In this document: positions 18,287-26,825 of the stretch, one piece after another
How the letters are laid out: every line of letters starts with the position of its first letter
Position numbering within the stretch: the stretch's first letter is position 1
Source of the DNA: Pseudomonas sp. BN417
GTDB taxonomy: Bacteria > Pseudomonadota > Gammaproteobacteria > Pseudomonadales > Pseudomonadaceae
Reading direction: 5' to 3'
Length of the DNA stretch: 64,000 bases
Assembly (NCBI RefSeq): GCF_029871205.1
Contig: NZ_SSOJ01000140.1
Span: 83,460-147,459 of the forward strand
Notes under the pieces: generated by a model
Seen by the model: only the letters and a program-made list of their open reading frames with translations
What the model was told of the DNA's origin: nothing
Database searches by the model: none
Program-made: the position numbers and the translations under genes

Positions 18287-19450
18287 ATGAGAAAGACCCT
18301 GAACCTTGCGATGCTCGGGGCCGCACTGGCCTCTTCCCTCCCCGCCCTGGCACAGGACCCTGTGCGCATCGGCTTCATCACCACCCTTTCCACCCCCGCC
18401 GGCTACCTCGGCGAAGACGCCCGCGATGCCTTCCGCCTGGCCATGGACCAGGAAGGCGGCAAGCTCGGCGGCGTGCCGGTGGAACTGGTGGTGGAGGACG
18501 ACGGCCTGCAGCCCGCCAAGGGCAAGCAGATCATCGACCGCATGAGCCTGGACGGCATCTCGCTCTATACCGGCGTGATGTTCTCCAACGTCCTCGCCGC
18601 CGTGGTCAACGGCGCCACCAAAGGCGACAGCTTCTACATCAGCACCAACGCCGCGCCCTCCAACCTGGCCGGCGCGCAATGCAAGCCCAACTACTTCGCC
18701 GCCTCCTACCAGAACGACGTGCCCCACGAGATGGCCGGCGTCGCCGCCAACGACCTGGGCTACAAGAAGTTGGTCATCCTCGCCCCCAACTACCAGGCCG
18801 GTCGCGACGCCCTGGCAGGCTTCAAGCGCACCTTCAAGGGCGAAGTCACCGAGATCTACACCAAGCTCAACCAGCTGGACTTCTCCGTGGAGCTGGCGCG
18901 CATCCGCTCGCTGAACCCGGACGCGGTGTTCCAGTTCCATCCGGGCGGCGGCGGTATCAACTTCGCCAAGCAGTACGGCAGCGCAGGCCTCGGCAAGAGC
19001 ATCCCGATGGTGGTGCCGGTGTTCTCCATGGACGAGCGCATGCTCGCCGCCACCGGCAATGTGGCCGAGGGCGTCAACGTGGTCAGCGGCTGGAACCCGC
19101 AGTCTGACAACGCGGCCAACCAGGCCTTCGTCAAGGCCTTCACCGAGAAGTACAACCGCGCGCCGACCATGTACGCCGCCCAGGGCTACGACACCGCGCG
19201 CCTGATCGGCTCGGCCCTCAAGGCCACCAATGGCAACCTCAAGGATGCCGAGGCCTTCCGCTCTGCCCTGCGCGAAGCGCGCTTCGACTCGGTGCGTGGC
19301 GACTTCCGCTTCGGCAGCAACCAGCACGCGGTGATCGACTGGCACCTGCTCAAGGTCCAGGCCGGCGCCGACGGCAAACTCGTCGAAGTACCGGTGAAGA
19401 CCATCGCCAAGGCCCAGGTGGACAGCTACGCGGCCCAGTGCTCGCTCTGA
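18287..19450 (+). CDS. Branched-chain-type ABC importer, periplasmic binding protein
   Basis: 387 residues with a signal peptide cut after ALA (MRKTLNLAMLGAALASSLPALA). The mature part is a type-I periplasmic binding protein (VRIGFITTLSTPAGYLGED, FSMDERMLAATGNVAEGV, YAAQGYDTARLIGSALK). This LivJ/aromatic-acid group binds amino acids or aromatic acids. It heads a five-gene transporter set directly downstream of antABC, so anthranilate or a related aromatic acid is the best guess; no ligand can be read from sequence. It starts with a GGCGGTAACC site. Confidence 0.88.
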   Translation: MRKTLNLAMLGAALASSLPALAQDPVRIGFITTLSTPAGYLGEDARDAFRLAMDQEGGKLGGVPVELVVEDDGLQPAKGKQIIDRMSLDGISLYTGVMFSNVLAAVVNGATKGDSFYISTNAAPSNLAGAQCKPNYFAASYQNDVPHEMAGVAANDLGYKKLVILAPNYQAGRDALAGFKRTFKGEVTEIYTKLNQLDFSVELARIRSLNPDAVFQFHPGGGGINFAKQYGSAGLGKSIPMVVPVFSMDERMLAATGNVAEGVNVVSGWNPQSDNAANQAFVKAFTEKYNRAPTMYAAQGYDTARLIGSALKATNGNLKDAEAFRSALREARFDSVRGDFRFGSNQHAVIDWHLLKVQAGADGKLVEVPVKTIAKAQVDSYAAQCSL

Positions 19451-19511
19451 CCCCCAGCTGAACCGCCAGCCCGCCGGCGCCCCCGGCGGGCCTTCACCGC
19501 AGGACTTCGCC

Positions 19512-20423
19512 ATGCTGTTGCTCGAACAACTTCTCAACGGCCTGCAGTACAGCGCCTTGCTGTTCCTGCTCGCCTCCGGCCTGACGCTGATCTTCGGCAT
19601 CATGGGCGTCATCAACCTGGCCCACGGCGCCTTCTACATGGTCGGTGCCTTCTGCGCCGCCTACACCGCCATCACCAGCGGCTCCTTCTGGCTCGGCGGC
19701 CTGGCCGCGCTCGCCGGCGCCGCGCTCTACGGCCTGGTGATCGAGACCGCGATCATCCGACGACTCTATAACCGCGACCACCTGGACCAGGTGCTGGCGA
19801 CGCTGGCCGTGGTGTTCTTCACCAACGAACTCATCACCCTGCTGTTCGGCCGTAGCCCGCCGGCCATGCCGACGCCGGACTGGTACAGCGCCTTCGTCGA
19901 GGTGCTGCCCGGCCTGATGTATCCGGTGAGCCGGCTGCTGTTCATCGGCGCCGGCCTGCTGGTGGCCCTCGGCATGTGGTTGCTGATCAACCACACCCGC
20001 CTGGGGATGCTGATCCGCGCCGGCGCCGACGACCACGAGATGGTCGGCGCCCTCGGGGTGAACATCTCGCGCCTGTACACCCTGGTGTTCGTCTTCGGCT
20101 GCGTGCTCTGCGGCCTGGCCGGCTTCATGGCCGCCCCGCTGCTCTCGGTGGAGATCGGCATGGGCGAGAAGGTGCTGATCACCACCTTCGTGGTCATAGT
20201 CGTCGGTGGCGTCGGCTCGGTACGCGGTGCCCTGGTCGGCGCGCTGCTGATCGGCATGGTCGACAGCCTCGGCCGCGCCTACATCCCGCCGCTGCTGGAC
20301 CAGTTGCTGCCCGCCGAGGTGAGCGGCGCGCTGTCCGCCGGCCTGATTTCCGCCAGCGCCTACATCGTCATGGCCCTGGTGCTGCTGGTGCGTCCGCGCG
20401 GCCTGCTACCCGCCCGTGCCTGA
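19512..20423 (+). CDS. Branched-chain-type ABC importer, LivH-like permease
   Basis: 303-residue inner-membrane permease with about eight hydrophobic segments. LivH signatures are GLTLIFGIMGVINLAHGAFY near the N-terminus and the cytoplasmic coupling segment ADDHEMVGALGVNISRLYTL. It pairs with the LivM-like protein that follows, with an ATG 11 bases beyond its stop. Confidence 0.9.
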   Translation: MLLLEQLLNGLQYSALLFLLASGLTLIFGIMGVINLAHGAFYMVGAFCAAYTAITSGSFWLGGLAALAGAALYGLVIETAIIRRLYNRDHLDQVLATLAVVFFTNELITLLFGRSPPAMPTPDWYSAFVEVLPGLMYPVSRLLFIGAGLLVALGMWLLINHTRLGMLIRAGADDHEMVGALGVNISRLYTLVFVFGCVLCGLAGFMAAPLLSVEIGMGEKVLITTFVVIVVGGVGSVRGALVGALLIGMVDSLGRAYIPPLLDQLLPAEVSGALSAGLISASAYIVMALVLLVRPRGLLPARA

Positions 20424-20433
20424 GGAGAATCCC

Positions 20434-21465
20434 ATGTCCCGTCGAATCATCATCGACCTGGCCTGCCTGGCCACCTTCGCGCTGATGCCGCTGCTGGCGG
20501 CGCTGCTCGACGAACCCTTCCTGGTCAGCCTGTTCACCCGCCTGGCCATCTACGGCATGGCCGCCGCCAGCCTGGACCTCTTGATCGGCTACGGCGCCCT
20601 GGTCAGCTTCGGCCATGCCGCCTTCTTCGGCCTGGGCGGCTACGTGGTGGGCATCATCGCCTTCCACACCTCCCAGGGCATGCCGCTGTGGGGCTGGGAG
20701 GGCAGCAACAGCGCGCTGCTGGTCTGGCCGCTGGCCCTGCTCTGCTGCGCCCTGCTCGGCCTGGTGATGGGCTACCTGTCGCTGCGCACCACCGGCGTGC
20801 AGTTCATCATGATCACCCTGGCCTTCAGCCAGATGCTCTATTTCATCCTCGGCTCACTGTCCCTCTATGGCGGTGACGACGGCATCCTGCTGAACGAGCG
20901 CAACGCCCTGCCCGGCCTCGACCTGAACGACGCCAACCAGTTCTATTACCTCTGCGTGGCCCTGCTGGTGGCCTGGCTGCTGTTCTGCCGGCGCCTGGTG
21001 GGCTCGCGCTTCGGCTTCGTCCTGCGCGGCCTCAAGCAGAGCGAGCGACGCACCGTCAGCCTCGGCCTCAAGCCTCTGCGCTACCGTCTCACTACCTTCG
21101 TCATCGCCGGTCTCGGCGCGGGCCTGGCCGGCCTGCTCTGGGCCAACTATGCGCTGTTCGTCAGCCCCGACATGGCCTCCTGGCAGAAGTCCGGCGAGCT
21201 GATGGCGATGGTCATCCTCGGCGGTGTCGGCACCCTGCTCGGCCCGGTGCTGGGCGCGGCGGTCTACCTCGGCCTGGAACAGCTGCTGAGCCTGTGGACC
21301 GAGCATTGGCTGCTGATCTTCGGCCCGCTGCTCCTGCTGGTGGTGCTGTTCGGCCGCCAGGGCATTTACGGCCTGCTGATGCCCGGCCAGAAGCTGCGCA
21401 AGCCGGCCGCGTCCTCCGCCTCCCTGCCCGCCCCCGTCGCCACCACCCGCGAGGTGCACCCATGA
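20434..21465 (+). CDS. Branched-chain-type ABC importer, LivM-like permease
   Basis: 343-residue permease with LivM features: LLIGYGALVSFGHAAFFGLG, YLSLRTTGVQFIMITLAFSQ, the coupling loop LKQSERRTVSLGL and AMVILGGVGTLLGPVLGAAV. ATG 20434 follows TGAGGAGAATCCC, and the longer GTG-start frame adds only six residues. Its stop overlaps the next ATPase start (ATGA). Confidence 0.9.
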   Translation: MSRRIIIDLACLATFALMPLLAALLDEPFLVSLFTRLAIYGMAAASLDLLIGYGALVSFGHAAFFGLGGYVVGIIAFHTSQGMPLWGWEGSNSALLVWPLALLCCALLGLVMGYLSLRTTGVQFIMITLAFSQMLYFILGSLSLYGGDDGILLNERNALPGLDLNDANQFYYLCVALLVAWLLFCRRLVGSRFGFVLRGLKQSERRTVSLGLKPLRYRLTTFVIAGLGAGLAGLLWANYALFVSPDMASWQKSGELMAMVILGGVGTLLGPVLGAAVYLGLEQLLSLWTEHWLLIFGPLLLLVVLFGRQGIYGLLMPGQKLRKPAASSASLPAPVATTREVHP

Positions 21466-22211
21466 GCGCGCAACTGTCCATCCGTGGCCTGGAGAAAGCC
21501 TTCGGCGCGGTGAAGGCCACCAATGGCGCCAACCTGGAGCTGGCCGCCGGCGAGCTGCACGCCATCATCGGTCCCAACGGTGCCGGCAAGTCCACGCTGA
21601 TCTCGCAGATCGCCGGGGAAATCCGCCCGGACAAGGGCCAGATCCTCTTCGCCGGCCAGGACATCACGGCCGTGCCGGCCCACGAACGGCCGCGCCTGGG
21701 CCTGGCACGCTCCTTCCAGGTCAGCCAGCTGTACCCGGACTTCAGCCTGCTGGAGAACGTCGCGGTGGCCATCGCCGCCCGCGAAGGCAAGACCTTCGGC
21801 ATGTGGAACCCGCTGTCCCGCGACCGCCGCCTGCTCGACCCGGCCCGCGGCTACCTGGAACAGGTCGGCCTCGGCCGCCGTGCAGATGACCTGGTGAACG
21901 AGCTGTCCCACGGTGAGCGCCGCCAGCTGGAACTCGCCCTGGCGCTGGCCCAGGAAGCCTCGGTGCTGCTGCTGGACGAGCCCATGGCCGGCATGGGCGC
22001 GGAGGAATCCGCGCGCATGACCGAGCTGCTGCAGTCGCTCAAGGGGCGCTACGCCATCCTGCTGGTGGAGCACGACATGGACGCGGTGTTCGCCCTGGCC
22101 GACCGCATCACCGTGCTGGTCTATGGCCAGACCATCCTCACCGGCACCGTCGAAGAAGTCCGCAGCAACGCGCAGGTCCGCGCCGCCTACCTGGGGGAAG
22201 AACATGCTTGA
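21462..22211 (+). CDS. Branched-chain-type ABC importer, LivG-like ATPase
   Basis: 249-residue ABC ATPase with Walker [10 protein letters not shown], signature LSHGERRQLELALALA, Walker B VLLLDEPMAGMG and the switch histidine in LLVEHDMD. One of the two nucleotide-binding subunits. Start 21462 lies in an ATGA overlap; the longer frame to 21294 is an artefact. Confidence 0.92.
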   Translation: MSAQLSIRGLEKAFGAVKATNGANLELAAGELHAIIGPNGAGKSTLISQIAGEIRPDKGQILFAGQDITAVPAHERPRLGLARSFQVSQLYPDFSLLENVAVAIAAREGKTFGMWNPLSRDRRLLDPARGYLEQVGLGRRADDLVNELSHGERRQLELALALAQEASVLLLDEPMAGMGAEESARMTELLQSLKGRYAILLVEHDMDAVFALADRITVLVYGQTILTGTVEEVRSNAQVRAAYLGEEHA

Positions 22212-22893
22212 AGTCAGTGGATTGCAGGCCGGCTACGGCCTGAGCCAGGTGCTGTTCGACATGCACCTGACCATCGAACGGGGTCAGGTGGTCTCGCTGA
22301 TCGGCCGCAACGGCATGGGCAAGACCACCACCGTGAAATCCATCATGGGCCTGCTCAAGCCCTGCGCCGGGAGCATCCGCATCCACGGCAAGGAAATGCG
22401 CGGAGCCACGCCCTACCGCATCGCCCAGGCCGGCCTCGGCCTGGTGCCCGAGGGCCGCCGCGCCTTCGGCAGCCTGAGCGTGAAGGAAAACCTGCTGGCC
22501 ACCGCCAGCAAGGGCGGCAAGTGGGACCTCAAGCGCATCTATGCCCTCTTCCCGCGCCTGGAAGAACGCCAGGAGCAACTGTCGAAGACACTCTCCGGCG
22601 GCGAGCAGCAGATGCTGGTGGTGGGCCGCGCGCTGATGACCAATCCGCAGTTGCTGATCCTCGACGAAGCCACCGAGGGCCTGGCCCCGGTGATCCGCGA
22701 GACCATCTGGAACTGCCTGGCCACCCTCAAGGCCGAGGGCGAGACCATCCTGGTCATCGACAAGAACCTCAAGGAGATGGCGCGGGTGGTCGACCGCCAC
22801 CACATCATCGAGAAGGGCCGGCAGGTCTGGCAGGGCACGCCGGACCAGTTGGCGGCGACACCGGAGTTGTCGCACCGCTACCTCGGCGTCTGA
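22204..22893 (+). CDS. Branched-chain-type ABC importer, LivF-like ATPase
   Basis: 229-residue second ATPase of the transporter. Walker A is slightly variant (GRNGMGKTT), signature LSGGEQQMLVVGRALM, Walker B LLILDEATEGLA. The switch histidine that normally follows the D-loop is replaced: the region reads ILVIDKNLKEMARVVDRHH instead of LVEQN or VEHD. Overlaps the LivG-like stop by eight bases. Two GC-rich hairpins without T-runs follow. Confidence 0.9.
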   Translation: MLEVSGLQAGYGLSQVLFDMHLTIERGQVVSLIGRNGMGKTTTVKSIMGLLKPCAGSIRIHGKEMRGATPYRIAQAGLGLVPEGRRAFGSLSVKENLLATASKGGKWDLKRIYALFPRLEERQEQLSKTLSGGEQQMLVVGRALMTNPQLLILDEATEGLAPVIRETIWNCLATLKAEGETILVIDKNLKEMARVVDRHHIIEKGRQVWQGTPDQLAATPELSHRYLGV

Positions 22894-22909
22894 CCGACGC
22901 GGAAATTCC

Positions 22910-22979
22910 CGGCCCGTAGTCACGACGGGCCGGCCTCCTGACGCACCCACTCTCCGCCGGCTTCATCGAAAGCCGGCGG
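22910..22979. terminator. Tandem GC-rich hairpins between importer and porin genes
   Basis: Stem GGCCCGT (22911-22917)/ACGGGCC (22925-22931), then stem CCGCCGGCTT (22954-22963)/AAGCCGGCGG (22970-22979). No T-run follows, so they may only reduce read-through into the porin gene. Confidence 0.4.
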
Positions 22980-23003
22980 CGGACGGTTGCGCCCAAAAAA
23001 CAC

Positions 23004-23011
23004 AAGAAGAA
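23004..23011 (+). promoter_or_regulatory. Hfq/Crc-type CA motif before the OprD porin
   Basis: AAGAAGAA lies at the ribosome-binding site, ending 10 bases before the porin ATG. Confidence 0.35.
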
Positions 23012-23021
23012 GAGCCTTGCG

Positions 23022-24275
23022 ATGAACTACAAGACCCGCGCATTACCCATCCTTTTGAGCACCCTTCCTGTTTCCGCCCTGGCCGCCGAATCCGGCTTCA
23101 TCGAGGATTCCACCGCCACCCTGCAACTGCGCAACTACTACTTCAGCCGCGACTTCTCGGACATCGTCGGCCCGAACAAGCAGTCCAAGGCCGAGGAGTG
23201 GGCCCAGGGCTTCATCCTCAACTTCAAGTCCGGCTACACGCCGGGCCCGGTGGGCTTTGGCATCGATGCCATCGGCACCCTCGGCATCAAGCTGGACAGC
23301 AGCCCCGACCGGGTCAACACCGGCCTGCTGCCGGTGCAGGAAGATGGCGAGGCCGCCGACGACTACAGCCGCCTGGGCGTGGCCGGCAAGATGCGCCTGT
23401 CGAAGACCGAGCTGAAGGTCGGCGAGCTGCAGCCCAACCTGCCGGTGCTGATGTTCAGCGATATCCGCCTGCTACCGCCCAGCTACCAGGGCGCCAGCCT
23501 CACCTCCAGCGAAATCACCGGCCTCACCCTGCAGGGCGGCCACCTGACCGGCACCAGCCTGCGCAACGAGGCCGGCGACGACAAGATCCAGGCCCAGATC
23601 GGCTTCCAGCCGCAGCGTCAGGCCTCCTCGGATGCCTTCAACTACGCCGGCGCCGACTACGCCTTCAACGGCAACCGCACCACCGTGGGCGCCTGGTACG
23701 CGCAACTGGAAGACATCTACGACCAGCGCCTGGTCAGCCTCAAGCACGCCGAGCCGGTGGGCGACTGGGTGCTTGGCGCCAACATGGGTTTCTACGACTC
23801 CAGCGAGGACGGCAAGAAGCTGATCGGCGAAGTCGACAACCAGGCCTTCTACTCCCTGCTCTCCGCCAAGCGCGGCGGCCACACCTTCTTCGTCGGCTAC
23901 CAGGCCATGTATGGCGACCAGGGCTTCCCCAAGGTGTTCGCCAACATCACCCCCCTGGGCAACGAAGTACCGACCTACGAGTTCGCCTCGGCCGACGAGC
24001 GTTCCTGGCAGGTGCGCCACGACTACGACTTCGCCGCCCTCGGCATCCCCGGCCTGACCACCACCCTGCGCTACATCCGTGGCGACAACGTGGACACCGG
24101 GCGCGGCTTCGAGGGCGAGGACTGGGAGCGTGACCTGGACATCGGCTACGTGTTCCAGAGCGGCGCCCTCAAGGGCCTGGGCGTGCGCGTACGCAACGTC
24201 ACCGCGCGCTCCAACTACCGCACCGATATCAACGAGAACCGCCTGATCCTCAATTACACATTGGCACTGTTCTAA
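23022..24275 (+). CDS. OprD-family outer-membrane porin
   Basis: 417 residues: a signal peptide ending SALA, then [20 protein letters not shown], the typical first strand of OprD/OccK porins, and [14 protein letters not shown] at the C-terminus with a terminal aromatic residue for outer-membrane insertion. OprD proteins take up small carboxylates and amino acids, and aromatic-acid members (BenF, OpdK) are common. Its position at the end of the antABC-importer block suggests uptake of anthranilate or another aromatic acid. An OprD paralogue lies at 29839-31116. Confidence 0.9.
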   Translation: MNYKTRALPILLSTLPVSALAAESGFIEDSTATLQLRNYYFSRDFSDIVGPNKQSKAEEWAQGFILNFKSGYTPGPVGFGIDAIGTLGIKLDSSPDRVNTGLLPVQEDGEAADDYSRLGVAGKMRLSKTELKVGELQPNLPVLMFSDIRLLPPSYQGASLTSSEITGLTLQGGHLTGTSLRNEAGDDKIQAQIGFQPQRQASSDAFNYAGADYAFNGNRTTVGAWYAQLEDIYDQRLVSLKHAEPVGDWVLGANMGFYDSSEDGKKLIGEVDNQAFYSLLSAKRGGHTFFVGYQAMYGDQGFPKVFANITPLGNEVPTYEFASADERSWQVRHDYDFAALGIPGLTTTLRYIRGDNVDTGRGFEGEDWERDLDIGYVFQSGALKGLGVRVRNVTARSNYRTDINENRLILNYTLALF

Positions 24276-24297
24276 GACCGAGCGCTGCGCTCGGGTC
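24276..24297 (+). terminator. Hairpin after the OprD porin
   Basis: GACCGAGCGC and GCTCGGGTC pair immediately after the porin stop; no clear T-run. Confidence 0.4.
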
Positions 24298-24317
24298 TCG
24301 GCACAGCCTGCTCCACC

Positions 24318-24411
24318 TGTGGGGGCGAATTCATTCGCGATGCAGACCGCAGGTCTGCCCTCCTCACCTGGGGGCACTGCGTGCCCCTTAGCGATTGAAA
24401 TCGCCCCCACA
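24318..24411. repeat. Family-1 palindromic repeat, copy 3
   Basis: Arms TGTGGGGGCGAATTCATTCGC and GCGATTGAAATCGCCCCCAC enclose GCAGACC/GGTCTGC and GGGGCACTGCGTGCCCC. Lies between convergent genes. Confidence 0.8.
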
Positions 24412-24430
24412 ACAAATAGATCCCCGCGAG

Positions 24431-25294
24431 TTACAACCCCATCAGCTCCACCATCGCCCGGTACAAGGGCGTCCCCGGCTGGCCCAGCTCCAGCACCACA
24501 TCGAAATGGTTCTTGCCGGGCGCTTCGACGAAGCGCCCCGGCAACCCGCGCGCCGTCCAGGCACCCAGGAACTCGTGACTCTGGCGGGCGAATTCCGCCG
24601 TCTCCAGCGCCCCGTAGCTGATCACCAGCTCGGCGCCCCGCGCCGGCAGGTGGAAGGCCGGGCTGTTGCGCCGTGCCGCCGCGTCGTCCATGCCCATCCA
24701 ACCGTTGATATGGGTGTCCAGCAAGGGTCGCAGGTCGAACAGGCCACTGATGGGCAATGCACCGCGCAATACGCTGTCCGGCACGCCGTAGCTGGCATGC
24801 CAGCCGCCGGCCAGCAGCATCCCCGTCAAGTGTCCGCCCGCCGAGCTGCCGCTCGCATACAGCCGCTGCGGGTCGCCGCCGAACTCGGCAATGTGCCGAT
24901 GCAACCAGGCCAGCGCGCGGCGGGTCTGGTCGACGATATGGTCGAGGGTCACGGCGGGCGCCAGGTCGTAGTCCAGCACCACCACGCAAGCGCCGGCGGC
25001 GGTCAGGGCCGGCGCCATGAAGGCCGAGTCGGCCTTGGACAGGGCGCGCCAGTAGCCGCCGTGGATGAACAGCAGCACGGGTGCATCAGGGCGGTTGGCG
25101 GGGAAGATATCCAGCCGCTCGCCGGCACCCGGCCCGTAGGCCACATCCCTGCAGCAGCGCAGGCTGGCGTGGGCCGCATCGCTCAGCGCGCGGTACTGGC
25201 GCGGGTACTGGTCGAAGTCTTCGACGCTGGCGCGGGCGTTGTATTGCACATCGTAATACGCGGCCAGGTCGGCCGGGTCGCTGGGGCGGGTCAT
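24431..25294 (-). CDS. Alpha/beta hydrolase, arylformamidase-like
   Basis: 287 residues. Contains the oxyanion motif FIHGGYWRALSK, the nucleophile elbow YASGSSAGGHLTGML and a late His in GKNHFDVVLEL. The HGGYW plus SSAGGHL combination is that of kynurenine-formamidase-type hydrolases of the alpha/beta fold (distinct from bacterial KynB). It lies between the anthranilate genes and the cat operon, so N-formylkynurenine or N-formylanthranilate is an attractive substrate, but other esters or amides cannot be excluded. GGAGG lies six bases before ATG 25294, so that start is preferred over 25318. Same strand as catBCA, but a terminator separates them. Confidence 0.72.
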   Translation of the reverse strand: MTRPSDPADLAAYYDVQYNARASVEDFDQYPRQYRALSDAAHASLRCCRDVAYGPGAGERLDIFPANRPDAPVLLFIHGGYWRALSKADSAFMAPALTAAGACVVVLDYDLAPAVTLDHIVDQTRRALAWLHRHIAEFGGDPQRLYASGSSAGGHLTGMLLAGGWHASYGVPDSVLRGALPISGLFDLRPLLDTHINGWMGMDDAAARRNSPAFHLPARGAELVISYGALETAEFARQSHEFLGAWTARGLPGRFVEAPGKNHFDVVLELGQPGTPLYRAMVELMGL

Positions 25295-25390
25295 GGGCAC
25301 CTCCGGTTGCTCGTCCATGGATTAGGCGGCAATCGGCGGTGGCGGGAAATCCAGATAGTCAGGGATGGTTATCCCACTAGTTTGTCCACG

Positions 25391-25462
25391 GTAGGGTGCG
25401 CCGCGCGCACCAGAAAACCCGAATCCGGCTCGGACCGGCAAGGTGCGCACGGCGCACCCTAC
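25391..25462. repeat. Inverted repeat GTAGGGTGCGCC...GGCGCACCCTAC
   Basis: Outer arms GTAGGGTGCGCC and GGCGCACCCTAC with inner GCGCACC/GGTGCGC. A single copy in the window, in the 3' region between catA and the hydrolase. Confidence 0.65.
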
Positions 25463-25483
25463 GGCAATGACCGCAACGCAGGC

Positions 25484-25512
25484 ATAAAAAAGCCGGCCAA
25501 ACGGCCGGCTCA
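25484..25512 (-). terminator. Rho-independent terminator of the catBCA operon
   Basis: On the minus strand GAGCCGGCC-GTTT-GGCCGGCTTTTTTAT: an 8-bp GC stem followed by six T residues, about 40 bp after catA. Confidence 0.9.
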
Positions 25513-25552
25513 AATGGCGGGGGAACCAGCCTCCCCCGCCAAGTCGGGGGAC

Positions 25553-26479
25553 TCAGGCTTCGGCGCGTACGCGGTCGCGGATCACTTCCAGCTCGGGGCT
25601 CGGAGCCTTCTGCAGTTGGAAGCTGAACTCGATCTCGGCGAAGCGGCCGTCGACGCCACGAGCCTTGGCCGCGGCGGCGTCCTCGTTGAAGTTGATCTCA
25701 CCCACCAGACCATCACGGGTGGCGTAGGCGAAGTCGTCCCACAGGTACTCGTCGCCCGACAGGTTGATCTGGGTGGTCAGGTGGCGATAACCCTGCGCGG
25801 AGATGAAGAAGTGGATGTGCGCCGGACGGTTGCCGTGGCGGCCCAGCAGGTTCAGCACTTCCTGGGTGGTGCCATCGGGCGGGCAGCCGTAGCCGGACGG
25901 CACGATGCTACGGGCGCGGTAGCGGCCTTCGCTATCGGTGATGATGCGACGGCGCAGGTTGTAATCCGACTGGGTGGTGTCGAAGTAGGAGTAGGTGCCC
26001 TTGGTGTTGGCGTGCCACAGGTCGACGGTGGCACCAGCGATGGGCTGGCCGTCGGTGTCCAGCACACGACCTTCGAGGAACATCACGGTGCCCGGGTCGG
26101 TGCCGTCGTCCATGCGGGTCTCGCCTTCGGAGAGCGGCGCGCCGGCCACGTAGAGCGGGCCTTCGATGGTGCGCGGGGTGCCGCCGGACAGGCCAGCCTG
26201 CTCGTCCTGGGCATCCAGCAGCAGGTCGAGGTAGTGCTCCAGGCCCAGGCCAGCGACCAGCAGGCCGGCTTCGCCACGGGCGCCCATGCGGTTGAGGTAG
26301 TCCACCGCCTTCCAGAATTCCTCGGTGGTGACTTCCAGGTCTTCGATGATCTTCACGGTGTCGAGCAGGATGCGGTTGACCAGCTTCTTCATGCGCTGGC
26401 TGCCCTGGTCGTTGTTGAAGCCGCTGGCTTCCTGGAAGAACTTCTGAACGTTTTCGGTGCTGGACAGTTTGATAGTCAT
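25553..26479 (-). CDS. catA: Catechol 1,2-dioxygenase
   Basis: 308-residue intradiol dioxygenase that opens catechol to cis,cis-muconate. Expected iron ligands are Tyr163 (GTYSYFD), Tyr197 (PSGYGCPPD), His221 and His223 (PAHIHFF); the first tyrosine could also be Tyr165. The N-terminal helical linker domain of the CatA type is present. Third gene of catB-catC-catA on the minus strand, 39 bp after catC. The leader before the ATG contains AACAACAA, a canonical Hfq/Crc motif in the mRNA, next to GAGGAAA. A strong terminator follows. Confidence 0.96.
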   Translation of the reverse strand: MTIKLSSTENVQKFFQEASGFNNDQGSQRMKKLVNRILLDTVKIIEDLEVTTEEFWKAVDYLNRMGARGEAGLLVAGLGLEHYLDLLLDAQDEQAGLSGGTPRTIEGPLYVAGAPLSEGETRMDDGTDPGTVMFLEGRVLDTDGQPIAGATVDLWHANTKGTYSYFDTTQSDYNLRRRIITDSEGRYRARSIVPSGYGCPPDGTTQEVLNLLGRHGNRPAHIHFFISAQGYRHLTTQINLSGDEYLWDDFAYATRDGLVGEINFNEDAAAAKARGVDGRFAEIEFSFQLQKAPSPELEVIRDRVRAEA

Positions 26480-26494
26480 GTCTATTTCCTCATC

Positions 26495-26502
26495 TTGTTG
26501 TT
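26495..26502 (-). promoter_or_regulatory. Hfq/Crc-type CA motif before catA
   Basis: The mRNA reads AACAACAAGATGAGGAAA, so AACAACAA abuts the ribosome-binding site. Confidence 0.55.
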
Positions 26503-26518
26503 ATCGGGCGCGAAGCGA

Positions 26519-26809
26519 TCAGCGATCGTCTTCGTGAATCGACGACGGGTGGCGGCAAAGGCCGTCGACCTCGATATCCATGTAGGGGAACAGTGGCAGC
26601 TGCATCAGGGTGTCGTGCAGCTCCTCGACGCTGTCGAGGTCGAACACGCTGTAGTTGGCGTAGTGCCCGGCGATGCGCCACAGGTGGCGCCACTTGCCCT
26701 CGCGCTGCAGGCGCTGGGCCAGCTCTTTCTCGTCGGCCTTGAGCTTGGCGGCCTTGGCCGGGTCCATGTCGACCGGAAGCTTCACGGTCATCTTCACGTG
26801 GAACAGCAT
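26519..26809 (-). CDS. catC: Muconolactone delta-isomerase
   Basis: 96 residues, the standard CatC length. The start MLFHVKMTVKLPVDMD and the motif WRIAGHYANYSVFDLDSVEE are characteristic. It isomerises muconolactone to beta-ketoadipate enol-lactone and forms a decamer in known members. Start 26809 has GGAGGAG upstream; the longer frame to 26911 overlaps catB and lacks homology. It begins 16 bp after the catB stop. Confidence 0.96.
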   Translation of the reverse strand: MLFHVKMTVKLPVDMDPAKAAKLKADEKELAQRLQREGKWRHLWRIAGHYANYSVFDLDSVEELHDTLMQLPLFPYMDIEVDGLCRHPSSIHEDDR

Positions 26810-26825
26810 GGGTTGATTCTCCTCC

